Source: Lytechinus variegatus (lineage: Eukaryota > Echinodermata > Echinoidea > Temnopleuroida > Toxopneustidae). From it: 64,000 nucleotides of DNA. The stretch spans positions 6,311,216 through 6,375,215 of the forward strand of contig NC_054752.1 of NCBI RefSeq assembly GCF_018143015.1. Reading direction: 5' to 3'. Both the position numbers and the translations under genes were made by a program. This document shows positions 35,243 through 47,699 of this stretch, in pieces (within the stretch, counting starts at the first letter, position 1; every line of letters begins with the position of its first letter). The notes beneath the pieces are model-generated. The model did no database searches and was not told the origin of the DNA. It saw only the letters and a list, made by a program, of their open reading frames with translations.

Positions 35243-35663
35243 GACTCGTGTGTTAAATTGGCACTTAAAAATAAAATCATAATAAAATAAGAATTGAATT
35301 CAGGGGGGATGTTCACTCGCAGTGGATGCGATATATATCTGAAAATCCATGCCAGAAAAGGGTCCCTCTACCGAATGGTTTTTTTTTTTAAATCGGCATT
35401 TATGAAGACATGTCATGAGGGATCAAATTCATTACCTGAAACAGAATTGCCCAAATCCATCCGCCACTCTAATATAGTTCCATGAGTTGGTGATATTTCT
35501 TCCCTATTTTGAAAAGGAAGTTCAGGAGTTACCCTCCATAGAATCAATGTTAGATGGGCAATCATATTATTCATACGTCTTGTGAATCAGCTGATATCAA
35601 TTTTTTTTAAATGAAAATGGGTTGGCTCAAAAGAATATCGTTTGCCTTTATGTTATTAGTAGG
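35243..35663 (+). repeat. Dispersed duplicate, intergenic copy
   Basis: Partner of 32050-32459. In gene 1 this segment leads into exon 2, but here no cytochrome c exon follows. Confidence 0.72.
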
Positions 35664-35961
35664 CCTGTGCGACCAATAAGCACCGATCTGTATATTCAGT
35701 TCAGTGCTCACATAGGCAATGTACTGACTTCTACGATAGCGGAGCGATGGCGCCATGGCGTCGCGATGACGTCAAGTCTATTTGAAATTCCGACTACCAT
35801 TGGTCCGTCCCAGGAAAAATTGATATTGATGAAATGGGAATATCAAACTAAGAATAACGAAGGAAAATTAATCGACATTGGATGTTAAACACAAAGGTTA
35901 TGCTTTTTTTAAAGATTTTTTTTTTTTAGATCACTCTGTAAGCTATATGTCTTTTAACAAA

Positions 35962-36522
35962 TTAAATGTCAAGTCCACCCCCAAAAATGTTGATATAAAT
36001 AAATAGAGAAAATCTAACAAGCATTATGCTCGGATGTAAAACGAGAAAGTTATGACATTTTAAAGTTTCGCTTATTTTTCACAAAACAGTGATATGCACA
36101 ACTAGGTGAGACAGTCGATGATGTCCATCACTCACTATTTCTTTTGTTTTGTATTGTTCGAATTATAAAATATTTCTACAGATTTGAATAAGGACCAACT
36201 TGATTGGAACATATAGTATTTAGCAATGCTAATTGCACATGTTCAGGGAGGAATTTATCGTTGTTTCACACGACAACAGGGAGAAAATTTGAATATTTCA
36301 TAAAATAAAAAGGAATAGTGAGTGAGTGACGTCATCAGTCTCCTCATTTGCATACCGGCAAGGATGTGACTATAAATGTTTTGTGAAAGTAAGTGAAACT
36401 TTAAAATGTCATAACCTTCTTATTTTACATCCGATTTTGATGAAATTGTCAGTGTTACGGTTGTTTGATTTCTCTCTTTCCATTCGAATCAACTTTTTGT
36501 TGGGGTGGACTTGTCCTTTAAA
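35962..36522. mobile_element. Foldback MITE family C, copy 2
   Basis: Ends GTCAAGTCCACCCCC and the complement of GGGGTGGACTTGTCC; arms contain GAGAAAGTTATGACATTTTA and its complement. About 560 bp, non-coding. Confidence 0.85.
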
Positions 36523-37774
36523 TGGATGTCTCATTGTATTGTATTTCACTGAGTTTTTGAAAAATAGGACGAAACTGCTTAGTTCTCGACAAAGACCTCC
36601 CTTCTGTTCATTGTCATTTAACAAGTATTCTTCATATATTTAACCGAATCTGTTGTGCATTGCGGTGTGAAAACTTTCTTCCTTCACGCCGACTTAAATA
36701 AATCGTTATTAGCGAGTTTTTGCAGTTGCAACGGGGACAGATTGTGCAACATAGTAAATCTATTAAATATGCCGGTCAAATTTCAATAAGTAGCTAAGAG
36801 GTCTTTGGAGAAAATTGGGGCACTGGGAGAACTGATTGTAGCAAAATTCTGAACGAAAAGTTGCAAATATGTCGTTTGTCCAGAGTCATGGACGACCCTG
36901 CTCTTTCGATTCACGGATATTTCGTCAAAGACTTCTTCGTCATGAAGGCAATTGACAATAGATTCCCTACGTTCCAGTTAGCGTATGTGTATAGTAGCTT
37001 CGAAAACTCCCTTTTATATCAATGTGGCGAGATCCGTTACATCGTCAAATTGACTTATCAAAAGTTGTGTGTCGACGAGCTGAGATGCGTTATCTCGTAA
37101 TGTGGAGATTGGGGAGTTTCTGCATGTATCGCGACGCAGAACAAATCCTAGAACGCAGCAAGTGCATTGAGACAACAAAGTACTATAACATTGTAAATAA
37201 ATGACCAGTTGAGAGGTCTTTGTCGAAAAATGGCGAATCGGAACAGCACTTTTGTTTTACACTTCGGAGCTGACGAAAAATTGCAAATATGTCGTTTTTC
37301 CAAACTCAAGGGTGCATGAAACTACGATTCACTAACTCTCGACAAGGTCTAACTCGTCGTCATGAATGGTATTGCTGTGGACATTCTATAGTCTATGAAA
37401 CCATGTTAGTTTACACGAATTTATTTCAAACTTCAAAGTTTATTGATATGTAAGTAAAAAGATAATAGTTAAAAGATATATTCATTTCAGGCATTGTAAT
37501 GGAGATGAAACCTTGATTAATTTAAAAAGAAATTGTAAAAAATATATATAAATTTAATGCAAAACATTTTCCTCGGTTTTGAATATAATGAAATTAATAT
37601 TAAGACCACGAAATCGATTGTATGTCTTGTGTTTATTTAAATTGTCGAGCATTGAAATCAAGTCATCAGTAATTACTACATCTAAATACAGACAATGATG
37701 TTCGTATCGCATGTTGTGCAATGATAAGTGGAAAATTTGAAAACGTAGGACCTCCCCCGGCCGTTATTACACAT
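36523..37774. other. Intergenic; two related segments, no gene recognised
   Basis: Segments near 36780-36960 and 37205-37400 share GAGAGGTCTTTG, GTTGCAAATATGTCGTTT and CGTCATGAA words, suggesting an old duplication. The frame 36861-37100 has no family signature. Confidence 0.45.
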
Positions 37775-37937
37775 CAGGGGGGCGTTTCATGAAAAAACTT
37801 GTCGGACTTTTTATCCGACAATTCCCCTTTTATCCAACACTTACCATAGGAACAGTGCCTCTCAACCAATCAAAATCATGGAAAGATGTCAGATCTGACA
37901 ACTTGTCGGATGAACATATTGAAGAAACACTCCCCTG
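37775..37937. mobile_element. MITE family D, complete copy
   Basis: 163 bp. Ends CAGGGGGGCGTTTCATGAAA and GAAACACTCCCCTG are inverted; the interior has TTATCCGACA and ACTTGTCGGATGAA inverted to each other. Confidence 0.82.
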
Positions 37938-38076
37938 ATATCGAATATCTTCTTTTTTATTATTTCATATTTGGGGACATGTTTTTGGTAAATTGTAAGA
38001 GGGGTTGACCTTTAAGCTACTGTTATGAATTTTCTACCAAAACCGTAGCCTAATAATTATGTAGCTGGTATATATA

Positions 38077-38270
38077 CAGTCTTAAAAATGTTGGGCAACA
38101 TACTGTCCACACAATAGTTGCTTAAACTTTATCCAATTCTAGATAGTGTTAAACCAATGATGTGTTCTTTGGGTGAAAGCTACACAGTACTGGTTAAAAA
38201 ATACCCAGAGTTGGATTTTTTTTAACCAATTGTTGTGTGGACAGTATGTTGCCCAGCATTCTAAGAGTGT
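38077..38270. mobile_element. Palindromic MITE with GGGCAACATACTGTCC arms
   Basis: The left arm CTTAAAAATG, TTGGGCAACATACTGTCCAC is inverted at the right (TGTGGACAGTATGTTGCCCA, CATTCTAAGAG). About 195 bp, non-coding. Confidence 0.8.
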
Positions 38271-38395
38271 ACTAATAAAATGTTAAAATAGATGTTTTCA
38301 ACTAGCCGTACGTAGAGCAAATGTGAGTGAGGTATAAACACACAGATGCATGAAACTGATGGTTAGTTGCCACATACAGTGGAACCATGCAACCT

Positions 38396-38560
38396 TATTT
38401 AATCATTTATTTATTTATTCATTCATTCATTCATTTATTTATTTACTTACTTTTTTATTTATTTATTTATTCGGCACTTCAAACATATTTCAGATAACAA
38501 AAGAAGTATCATTCATTACATAAATAACATACAAAATTATACAGGCACGTACAATATTTG
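38396..38560 (-). repeat. (TTTA/TTCA)n tract at a probable retroposon 3' end
   Basis: Tandem ATTT/ATTC repeats at 38396-38472, followed on the right by TCGGCACTTCAAACATATTT. On the minus strand this is a body ending in an (AATA)n tail, as in LINE or SINE 3' ends. Family not identified. Confidence 0.5.
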
Positions 38561-38817
38561 ATAGCAGTTTGCCCAGTGCATCAGTATGGTGGCCATGGCA
38601 GCAAGAGGACAGCCATTAGGGTGCAGTGATAACAGCCAGTGATCATGTTGAAATGATGTAGACTGCCTCTGAGAGATGTACACAATTTCATAGGATTTTA
38701 GGTATCTCTTCCACTCTGATCAGAGATATATATCCATTCTTGTCTTTCACTATTGTAAAGAGACCATTGATGTCATTTCCAATATAGGCCTGAGTCAGGG
38801 ATGGATGTGAATAAGAG

Positions 38818-38938
38818 GGGGGGGGGGGGGTATTAAAGAAATGAAGAAAAAAAATGAGTGAGGATAGGGAGAGAGAGAGAGAGAAAAAAAGCGCAAATAT
38901 ATGTAAACGTGCAAAGAAAGAAAGAAAGAAAGAAAGAG

Positions 38939-38977
<39 letters not shown>

Positions 38978-39010
38978 AGGAAAGAAGGAAAGAAGGAAAG
39001 AAAGAAAGAT

Positions 39011-39041
<31 letters not shown>

Positions 39042-39068
39042 GATAGATAGATAGATAGATCGATCGAT
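38818..39068. repeat. Compound microsatellite (G)n, (GA)n, (GAAA)n, (GATA)n
   Basis: A G homopolymer at 38818-38830, (GA)n at 38870-38884, GAAA units at 38916-39010 and GATA units at 39007-39068. Low-complexity frames on the minus strand are artefacts. Confidence 0.92.
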
Positions 39069-39841
39069 AGAATTGTCAAACTATAATCACTCACTAATTT
39101 AACCCTTAAACTCTAATACCTATCAATGAAACATGTATAGCCTGTTCAGTAGTTCTACGTCCACTTTTGAACCATCCTGTTGATCAGCGAGTTAAAAGAG
39201 AATGAATGAAACCTTGGAAACAAGATAGCTTGTGTGAAAACAGAAAAATAAAAGAAACAGATCAACGACAGTTTGAGAAAAATCGGACAAAATAATGAGA
39301 AAGTTATGAGCATTTGAATATTGCGATCGCTAATGCTTTGGAGATCCTCAAATTGGCAATGCGACAAAGATGTGTCACTTGTGAACAAGTCTCCCTTTTA
39401 CGTTAGCATATATTTCACTTAGATTGCCTCTTTTATCACATATATCAGTAGATCATTGTGATCTTTCTATAGGAGGGCATATAAAACAGATTTTTTAAAG
39501 AATAAATCATGGATAAGGAGTTTGTATCACCATCAGAAAATGAAAAAAAGAGACATCAAAGGGAAAGTTGTTCAGAGAAAGAAAGAAAGAATTAAAACCA
39601 CACAAGCCATATTTTGGAAGGCATCGTACATGTATTTCTGGCTAAACCACGAGACGGGTACACTTGTTGGAAACGACCAATAATTGCGCTAGTTCTGACC
39701 ATTCTTTAAGGGGAATCGAATCCGAAAAGAACGCTCTGTTGAGAGAAAAAAGATTAGAATCAGACAAGTAGATAGGAAAAAGTTTGAGCAATAGCAGACA
39801 AACGATATGAAAGTTATGAATTATTAAAAGTAGTACCCATG
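39069..39841. other. Intergenic, no gene recognised
   Basis: AT-rich without structured elements or credible exons. Confidence 0.4.
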
Positions 39842-40375
39842 GGCCCGTATTCTGAAATCAGGTTTAACTTTAGATCAAGGTCTAACCCGGGGGGCCGCTT
39901 CAATTGACGAGTGGATACCATGCGCGACTATGGGGTCTCGAATAGCACCCTAAACACGTATTTTCCATATTCTGAAAATGCACCCCTTAACAAGTATTGG
40001 CGTGTGAATCCCTACACTAAACAAGTGTTGCAAATTGAACAAAACGATACTCTTGGCAAGTATTCCCTGAAATGAACCCCTAAACAAGTACAGCGATATT
40101 GTCACGGGTCCGTCGGTCGTCAGATTAATACCTTTACACATCATTTGGTTTAGTACGGCCCCACCTTCTACAGCTCACGCAAATCGGACTCTAAACACGT
40201 AGTGTTGGGGCAAAAAGGACATCCTTTATAAGACATTTTAATTTTGTTTTATCATCCCCGCAAATCTGACCCTAAACACGTATCTTTCCTAGCGAAATAG
40301 ATACCCTTTTTTTCATTATTTTTTTGTTTTTGACACCCTTATCACTTTAAGGCACGTATAGGGCACGTTACGGAT
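39842..40375. mobile_element. Half of MITE E joined to a truncated MITE F
   Basis: 39842-39886 is one end of a family E element (GGGCCCGTATTCTGAAATC). From 39887 a family F element begins (CCGGGGGGCCGCTTCAATTG, GTGGATACCATGCGCGAC) and continues through CCTAAACACGTA repeats, losing its right end shortly before the Harbinger transposon. Confidence 0.7.
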
Positions 40376-40400
40376 TAAAACTAAATCCAGAAATCGATTA

Positions 40401-43290
40401 GTCCAGGTCACATAGCCCGGCCGATGAGGTTCCGATGAGCCAGCGATGCGATTTTAGCCGGACACCGGCCGGACTCCCGTGGTCACCGGCCGGCGTTTGG
40501 GGCTAAAAACCGCATCGGTGGCAGCTCGGCGAAATTTAACTTCGGAGTTAAAAATTCGACGGGCTCTCACCGAGCTCCCTCATCGCAGCCCCATCCTTAC
40601 CACATCGGAATACGCATCGGCCGGTGTACGACCGAGTATCGGCCGGTGTCCCGTGCCAGTTTATGTTTATTGCCATATTTATTGTGTATGTGGTAACATC
40701 CAAGGTATGAAAACTAAAGTTCTGTCGTTGTCTTTATTGTTTTTATCTTTTTAACATCTTAGAGCAATAAACTGAGAACTCAAAAGGTAAAACAAAGTTA
40801 ATTTAGAAGGAAAGAAAATGTCATTTAGAAGGTTTTATAGAACACACCATAAAAATTGGTTAATTTTAACAAAGTTGCATAGATCAAAAGTTAAACAGTA
40901 CTCAAGTAAAAATTAATATTTCGTAAGACTTTATCTGATATGTAAACAATGGAGATCCTTCCTCATTATGAAAAAACACATACTTTTTAAAAGGTGAAAA
41001 CATATTAATGGGCAATCATTTGAAGCCTATTACAAAATTACAAAGCTAATCATATTGGTTGATACAAGTGTTTTTCTTTATGAAAGGTTAGTTTTTAAAG
41101 GTGAAAGAAAAGATACAATGACGATTATTCTTTGATTAAAAATAATTCAATCACAATGAATGTGTTGCTGTTGTATTATTTACACACATCTCATCTTATT
41201 CATACTGGTGTATTTTAATATTGATTTATTCTTTCAAACAGGTTTGATTTCTTTTGGCATTTATTACTAGTGTTCAAATTAAAAAGAGCAAAGGCAATGT
41301 TTTAAGATTACCCAATAACAGATTTATTTGCAAACAACATACTGAATAATGGAAAGTATAACACATCAAAAATGCGTTAAGTCCTGAGAAGAATAATGGA
41401 ATGTCTGTGGCTGCATCCGGTATACTGTAACAATATTAGACACAAGTTACTGCTGGTTTATTGCCACATCTTGCCATGGCACACTCCCGGCAGGACTGCA
41501 AAAGTAATTCTTGAGGTATGCGCGCAGTTCTTTGCCTGGTCGGGTCAATCTTGGCCCGTGCCCTGCTGCTTGCACATCTTCGAGCACGGCTTGGTCTCGC
41601 CATGCACCCGCGATGATCTGACCCTGCTCATCTTCCCGGTCGAGGTCAGCATTCTGAAGGTTGGGGTAACGAGTCCTCATGAGGTTGTGAAGGGTCATGC
41701 AGGCCTTGACGATCTTGGTAACTTTCGACGGTCTCAATCCCAGGGTTGTTAGCAGACATCTGAAGCGATTGGCGAATATACCAAACGCGTTTTCAACCAC
41801 ACGGCGTGCCCTGGAACACCGGTAGTTGTAGATCCGCTCGTCCCGTTTCAGGTGCCGATGAGGGTAAGGCTTCATCATGTATGGCCGTAGGGGGAAGGCG
41901 TCGTCTCCGACCATGTAGTAGGGTGTGTCCTGGTCGTCATTTGGTAGGGGATCCGGCTGGGGTAGTCCGATCGTTCCCTCACGCAGACCTGGCTCCAGTC
42001 GCGACCGGTTAAAGATGCCGGCGTCGGAATACGACCCTGGTGACCCCACATCCGCCCAGATGAACTTGTAGTCAGAGTTTACCACTGCAAGCATGACGAT
42101 GGAAAAGAAGCCTTTGTAGTTGTAGTAAAGTGAGCCGCTCTTGGGGGCTTCTTGATGGCGACATGTTTCCCATCGATCGCGCCACAACAGTGGGGAAAGT
42201 TCCATCTGTCTCCGAATCCCTCGGCTACCGGGCGCCACTCATCTTCTGTCTGGGGAGTGGCCCACATCTCGTCCTCGTATTCGTCGTAGATGGCCTGACA
42301 GACCTCGGGGACGAACAGAGAGATGGTGTTGTGTGGGACACGAAACGCGAACGCCAGATCATGATAGCTGCTTCCGGTCGCCAAGAACCTCAAGGTGATC
42401 GCCAGCTTCAGCCCAGGATCCAAGGGGGTTCGATGCCTGCAACAGAAGAGGGTGAAATATGAATAAAATCAAACTAGAATAAATATGGATGGAAGACATT
42501 TCACCACAATTTGACAGTAGGTTCATAAAGTGTAAACTTACGTTGTGGTCTTGGCAATGCGGGGCCAACTCGGTCAAGCAACTCATAGAACATCTGTGGC
42601 ACCATGCGGAGGTAGGATTTGAAGTCGGCAGCGTGCTCGGCCTCGAGTTCCCTCATGAGCGTCTCATACTGGCCGAAACGAGGTCTGCGTAGGATCCACT
42701 CGCGCACCCACCAACGTCTTATTCTTCTGCCGGCCCTCTGTCGCTCCCTCTCGGCTTCTTCGAGCAGTGCTGCCAGGACCAAGTTGTACTGGAACCTCGC
42801 CTGAGCTAGCTCGTGTTCTAACAACGCCATTCGTAGTCTTCTCGGTGCAGCCATAGTGATGAACTGACCATTCCAGGTAGGGTGGACATATATATACAGG
42901 TATGGAATAGCTGACCATCGGCCCCCCAAGTCCGAGGTACACCGGCCGAACATCGGCCGGGCAGTGTTCGAAGCCCGTTAACAACCCGGCCGGTGATCGC
43001 ACGGTGTCCTTTAACCTGCTCGGGTACCGGCCGTATACCCCCCGATGTCCGGCCGACCATCGGCCGGACATCGGCCGGTAGTTGCTGCCACATCGGCCGA
43101 AAAAAATCTCCACTTTTGAGACAGACTCCGGACGGTCATCGGCCGGTGTTTGGTCGGTCGCCTGTAGATTTCCGGACGGAGCCCGGTCACGTCACCGAGC
43201 TATGCCACCGATGAGGGGAGCTCGGCGACACCTCAAAAATCCACCGAGCTCCACCGATGCCGGACACCGGCCGGGCTATGTGACCTAGGC
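40401..43290 (-). mobile_element. PIF/Harbinger DNA transposon, 2890 bp, both ends present
   Basis: Inverted ends GTCCAGGTCACATAGCCCGG at the left and the complement GCCTAGGTCACATAGCCCGG at the right (18 of 20 equal), flanked by TTA at 40398-40400 and 43291-43293. This is the classical PIF/Harbinger duplication. Transposase is on the minus strand (41447-42854). The subterminal regions (about 40408-40665 and 42905-43275) are packed with CCGGCCGATG and CACCGGCCGG words. No Myb/trihelix second ORF, which many Harbingers carry, is visible. Much more GC-rich than the surrounding DNA, suggesting recent arrival. Confidence 0.9.
41447..42854 (-). pseudogene. Harbinger transposase (HARBI1-like DDE nuclease), nearly intact
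   Basis: Exon 1 (42542-42854) begins MAAPRRLRMALLEHELAQAR and includes RRWWVREWILRRP and FKSYLRMVPQMFYELLDRVG, the N-terminal PIF domain; its donor is GTAAGT. Exon 2 (41447-42436) starts after TCTGTTGCAG and gives LDPGLKLAITLRFLATGSSY, HCCGAIDGKHVAIK, GSYSDAGIFNRS and RARRVVENAFGIFANRFRC. The catalytic Asp (AIDGKH), Asp (SYSDAGIF) and Glu (RRVVENAFG) are all present. The frame slips twice, once near the start of exon 2 (an ACCCCC run near 42428) and once after AIKK (a GCCCCC run near 42146). Both fit a single lost C in a homopolymer, so they may be real lesions or assembly errors. Confidence 0.88.
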
Positions 43291-43293
43291 TTA

Positions 43294-44409
43294 ACTACAG
43301 TCCATCTGGACTTATTTTAAATCCCTGTAATTTAGAGTGTATATCATTCATATTACTATTGTTATTATGATTATTATGATTATTATTATATTATCATTGT
43401 TATTATTATCATAATTATGGGCCTGTGTCTTTTTTGATGAATTTAAGTAGGTTATGTTTTGAAAAATGAGAAAAAGGAGGGTCAATTCTGGAATACACAA
43501 GTGAACATACGACACACCATGCACAGTGGTTTGGGTGTGTGGAAATTTGGAACCCTCATTATTTATTTTAACTTCCTTAAAATCTTCCTTAGTTGATCCT
43601 TAATTAAAAAGCATCCATATACCAGGGGGTATACCTACCTATATATTTACTTCGGATTGGCAATATATAGCGTGAAATTTAAGCGGGGAAAGTCGTAAAA
43701 AGATGGTGCATTTATCCGACGATCGCGTCGAAGATATCTGACCCACCAGCACGACCAGCAGAAATCGTTTCATTATTTTCTCATACAGTCTCCCTCCATT
43801 CCAATGCTTACCCGGGGAATTTATTCCTTACTTGAATTGAATATTCTGCTCAGACGAGGGCACATAAAATAGCAGAATACGTTATCGCTCTCGACAAAAT
43901 ACCGTATCATACTGTATTTTTTTTACTCTGGAAGAAAGCGATCTGCTGAAGGAGAGAAGACTCGCACGCGCCATTGTCGTAGCTATTATATTATCACAAT
44001 AATCGAAGCGCTCTTTAGCAACGAAATATCGCAGAATGGGGTGAGTGTGTATCATTACAATATAATGTAGCATTATTAAACGAGACATATAACTGTTGAA
44101 CACGAACGTGAATTTCATTCGAACGAGAATATCATTATTGTGGCATGCGAGGTTCGAAGTGATGTGATTGTTATGACATGAATGGGATGATGATCTCTTT
44201 CCGGAGGAGCAAAATTTGTTGAAGCCATGCAGTGAGGGAATTTATTGCATTGAGCTATATTTATTGCAATTATGCGCGTTTTCAACGTATACTTAGCCTA
44301 ACATGCCTAATGTTACTTCTTATTTTCTTAATAGGGCCTATATTTTTGCCAAAGCGGCCGGGACACGTACATGTACCATACGTCTGGAGATGAATTGTAG
44401 ACATTGTTT
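43294..44409. other. Intergenic, no gene recognised
   Basis: ATT-type simple repeats at 43350-43420; otherwise unremarkable. The short frames do not match known families. Confidence 0.4.
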
Positions 44410-44958
44410 CCCGGGGGGGCCACTTCCATTCACGAGTGGATACCATGCGCGACCATGGGGTCTCGAAAAGCACCCTAAACACGTAATTTCCATATTCTGA
44501 AAATGCACCCCTTAACAAGTATTGGCGGGTGAAACCCTACCCTTAACAAGTATTGGAAACAAAACGATACTCTTGGCAAATATTCCCTGAAATGAACCCC
44601 TAAACAAGTACAGGAATGTTTTATTGTTACGGGTCCTTCGGTCGTCGGCTTTACCTTACTTTGGTTTAGTGCGACCCCACCTTCTACACCTCGCGCAAAT
44701 AGGACTCTAAACACGTAGTTTTGGGGCAAAAAGGACATCCTTTATAAACATTTTAAGTTTGTTTTATCATCCCCGCAAATTCGACCCTAAACACGTAATT
44801 TTCCTAGCGAAATAGATACCCTTTTTCATTATTTTCGTGTTTTTGACACCCTTATCACGTTACGTACGTAACGTGCCCTATCGTGAAAAGGACATCCTTT
44901 TTACGTGTTTTTTTGGTCGCGCATGGTATCCACTCGTCAATGTAAGTGGCCCCCCGGG
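44410..44958. mobile_element. MITE family F, complete copy
   Basis: 549 bp. Ends CCCGGGGGGGCCACTTCCAT and the complement of GTAAGTGGCCCCCCGGG, followed inward by GTGGATACCATGCGCGACC and its inverted copy. The motif CTAAACACGTA recurs at intervals inside. Non-coding. Confidence 0.85.
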
Positions 44959-46025
44959 CATTGTTTGTAACTTTGTACATATAACGTACATGGCTTGCTG
45001 ACAATTGCATGTTTGCGACTGAAGAAACAAATCAGATAAATTGTCACGTCCACTGCCATTGTTATAATGCCTACGTGCTGATCGGTGCAGGCTTGACTCG
45101 TAAGCCGGCGGGTTAAAGTTCAAGGATAAAACATTATCATAAATAATGCGTATATATAATTATATGTGCTGATCGGGTGTCCTATTCATATTACTGTACA
45201 ATGTATTTATCTTGTTTTGTGAAATTCTTGGGGGCATGGTGGCTATATGGGGCTATATGGCGTCTAACGAGAATTTCGTCAGTTTGTTAATGAATGAAAT
45301 ACATATAGAATACACTGGTCGCTTATTGAGAAACTGAAAACACACGCTATATATATTTGAATTTTCACTTTTTTTCTCCTTCATTTTCTCCACACTGGCT
45401 CTTCGATCCTCTCCCTTACCGAGGGGAGAGGGGGGGGGCACACTCATATGGCAGTATGCAGTCCTTAAGACCATGGACCTGGGAAGGGGGGGGGGGTGCT
45501 GCTTGTAATATTTTCCGTAGGCAGCACCCCCTGGAATTCTGGTAGGTGTAACACATAATATAGGAAAAATGTATGAAAAAGGACCAATTAACATCTTGTG
45601 TTGAACCCTCCCTTGTTTTGTTGCGGGGGGGGGGGCTTTCGGGGTAAAGCAACTTTGAATGGCAGATCCGGGGAAAATATGGGTCAATTTTTTTCGCCCC
45701 CCCCCCCCCTCATTGACAAATGCTGGATCCATCCCTGAATTTATAGGCCTATACTTCAGCACCCCCAGCCCCCCAAAAAGTTCCCAGGGCCCTGCTTAAG
45801 ATCTAGACCCACTTATCACGCATTACAAGCAGTTCCTACCATTTTTACCCTTCTTTCATCGACCATGCAACCCTAGCTGTTATCCCTCGTTCCTATACAA
45901 TGCCCCCCTTCAGTCATTAGTTCTTAAGTCCCCAATTTCCTGTTAAATTCTAGTTTCCAAGCACCTCCATTTGCAGAGGGTCGTCCAGTTCTATATAAGC
46001 CCCTTATCTCAAATCTTAACGGTAT
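44959..46025. other. Intergenic with G/C homopolymers, no gene recognised
   Basis: Long G and C runs near 45430, 45487, 45627 and 45700. A hAT-MITE-like end (GGATCCATCCCTG) occurs at about 45727. The open frames over this region are rich in Pro because of the C runs. Confidence 0.45.
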
Positions 46026-46140
46026 GCACGTGCGTACCTACGGGGTAGGCCTACGTCACTTACATGGGTTGTGACTCGTCGGGGGGGGGCAGTCTGTTCC
46101 CTCTGCCCCCCCCCCCCCGTAGGTACGCTAATGCCCATCA
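46026..46140. mobile_element. MITE family H, copy 2
   Basis: GTGCGTACCTACGGGG at the left is inverted as CCCCGTAGGTACGCTAATGC at the right. The interior CTTACATGGGTTGTGACTCG matches 27050-27240 in complement. Confidence 0.65.
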
Positions 46141-46652
46141 CCCTCTCCCCCATCCACGTTCAAAGTTCAGCGTGATATCATTGCGATAAAGCAGAAAATA
46201 GTGCGCGCGCCACATATCTGTAATATAGAAATTGATAATAAAAAATATAGCATTTGGTAATTTCTACACGACTCTACGCACTATACACAGCATAATATTG
46301 CATTTAGAATATTTTGGTAAGTCCAGTCAAATTACACGTGATAAACCGTAGATAATTTCCAGTCTTTATAGAAGATCTTTAATAATGTTGATTCATGCTG
46401 ATATTATTCGATCGCGATTTCTTTCTGCCTTTTTTAAAGCAAGGTTTTTCAATACAGAGGCACATAGTTTTTGGTGGAAACAAACATCCGTAAGTTTGAA
46501 TCACCGACCCCGCGTTCTGCCTAATTGGGGCATTTTAGCAACCACTTCGCAAACACTTTCTATAACGCTAATAATCTTTTGTCAAAAGCTGTACATAACA
46601 AAGCAGCCTTTGTCGAAAAGCGGTGAATTAAAACAGCAGCGTCGTCCTATAT

Positions 46653-46820
46653 AGGGAGCGCGCGTTTCATGAAACCGGAACTTGTCGATCGTTTTATCCG
46701 ACAAGTCCCATTTTATCCGACAGTTACTATAGGAACAGTGCCTCTCAGCCAATCAAAATCATGGAAAGATGTCAGATATGACAACTTGTCGGATGAAAAT
46801 ATTGATGAAACGCTCCCCTG
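46653..46820. mobile_element. MITE family D, complete copy
   Basis: 168 bp. Shares CAGTGCCTCTCAGCCAATCA, AAATCATGGAAAGATGTCAG and GATGAAACGCTCCCCTG with 37775-37937. Confidence 0.8.
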
Positions 46821-47671
46821 ATCTCTGGATGAACGACATGCATGATTGTATTTGCATTTTGTTTTTCATTCTGTCCGAATCTTTTAAAAGAAGATGCCTT
46901 GCTACGATCCGCTTACTTTCGACAATGACGTCTTATAATTATGTCCATTATGATTTAAAGGGCATTTTCAATTGATTCTCGACGTTCCAAAAGGCGTATG
47001 CGAAGTGGTTACTAAAATACGCTACAGTCGTATGACGACGTATACAGCATAATGGATACGACCATTTTCGCGTGTGAGTGTTGGCCTAAATACATTTTTC
47101 AATACCATACAATGTTCAATACCATACGCTCACATATAACGACCATTGTTCAGCGTGGCCCTTTTCGCCCAAATAGGGCACATATATATTTACTATAATC
47201 ATATCGTGATACATAAATTCATACACGTGGCCGTACGCTGCAGAGAGGGGGAGGCAGGGGACAATTCCCCTTCCAGAAATTTTGAAAACTTACATTTTTT
47301 TTAAACAGAAATATTGCACAAAATTATTTGAAGTGTGCACAAATCCTTTAATTTCTTTTTATTTTAGAAAAAAATAAAACTCGATCACTTCAGGTTTCTT
47401 CATTTTTTGCGCATCTTGCCCCCCCCCAAAAAAAAAATTATTTATATGACGTAAGACTATGTGACATGGTGGTACAAAGAAGGACTAGTACCTGTATCTG
47501 TCAGAACCGCAATACTCGGACACGGATAGGTCTAGAAAAACTGCCATTCTACATTCTGCCATTCTGTATAATGACTATATAGTCCCAATTTAATTTATAG
47601 CAGATCACAAAAAACAGATGCAGTTACGGAAAATAAAAGCTAATGCCGATTTTTTTTCTTTATTTTTCCAG
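46821..47671. other. Upstream region of cytochrome c gene 2
   Basis: No separate exon can be proved. Near 46985-47150 there are inverted GTATG/CATAC and ACGACCATT words, possibly a decayed MITE. The gene's non-coding first exon and promoter should lie here or further left. Confidence 0.4.
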
Positions 47672-47699
47672 AAATAAAGTACCATATCAAAAACTGGAC

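Noticed and set aside
35753-35780. ATGGCGTCG...GATGACGTCA resembling the start of cytochrome c gene 2
   Set aside because: Similarity stops after about 10 bases, the frame is broken at once and no GDPEKG or CxxCH follows. Probably chance.
38795-39094. Minus-strand frame rich in Leu, Ser, Phe and Ile
   Set aside because: Translation of GAAA and GATA microsatellites.
45253-45762. 169-codon minus-strand frame
   Set aside because: Pro/Gly stretches come from C and G homopolymers and MITE ends; no family motif.
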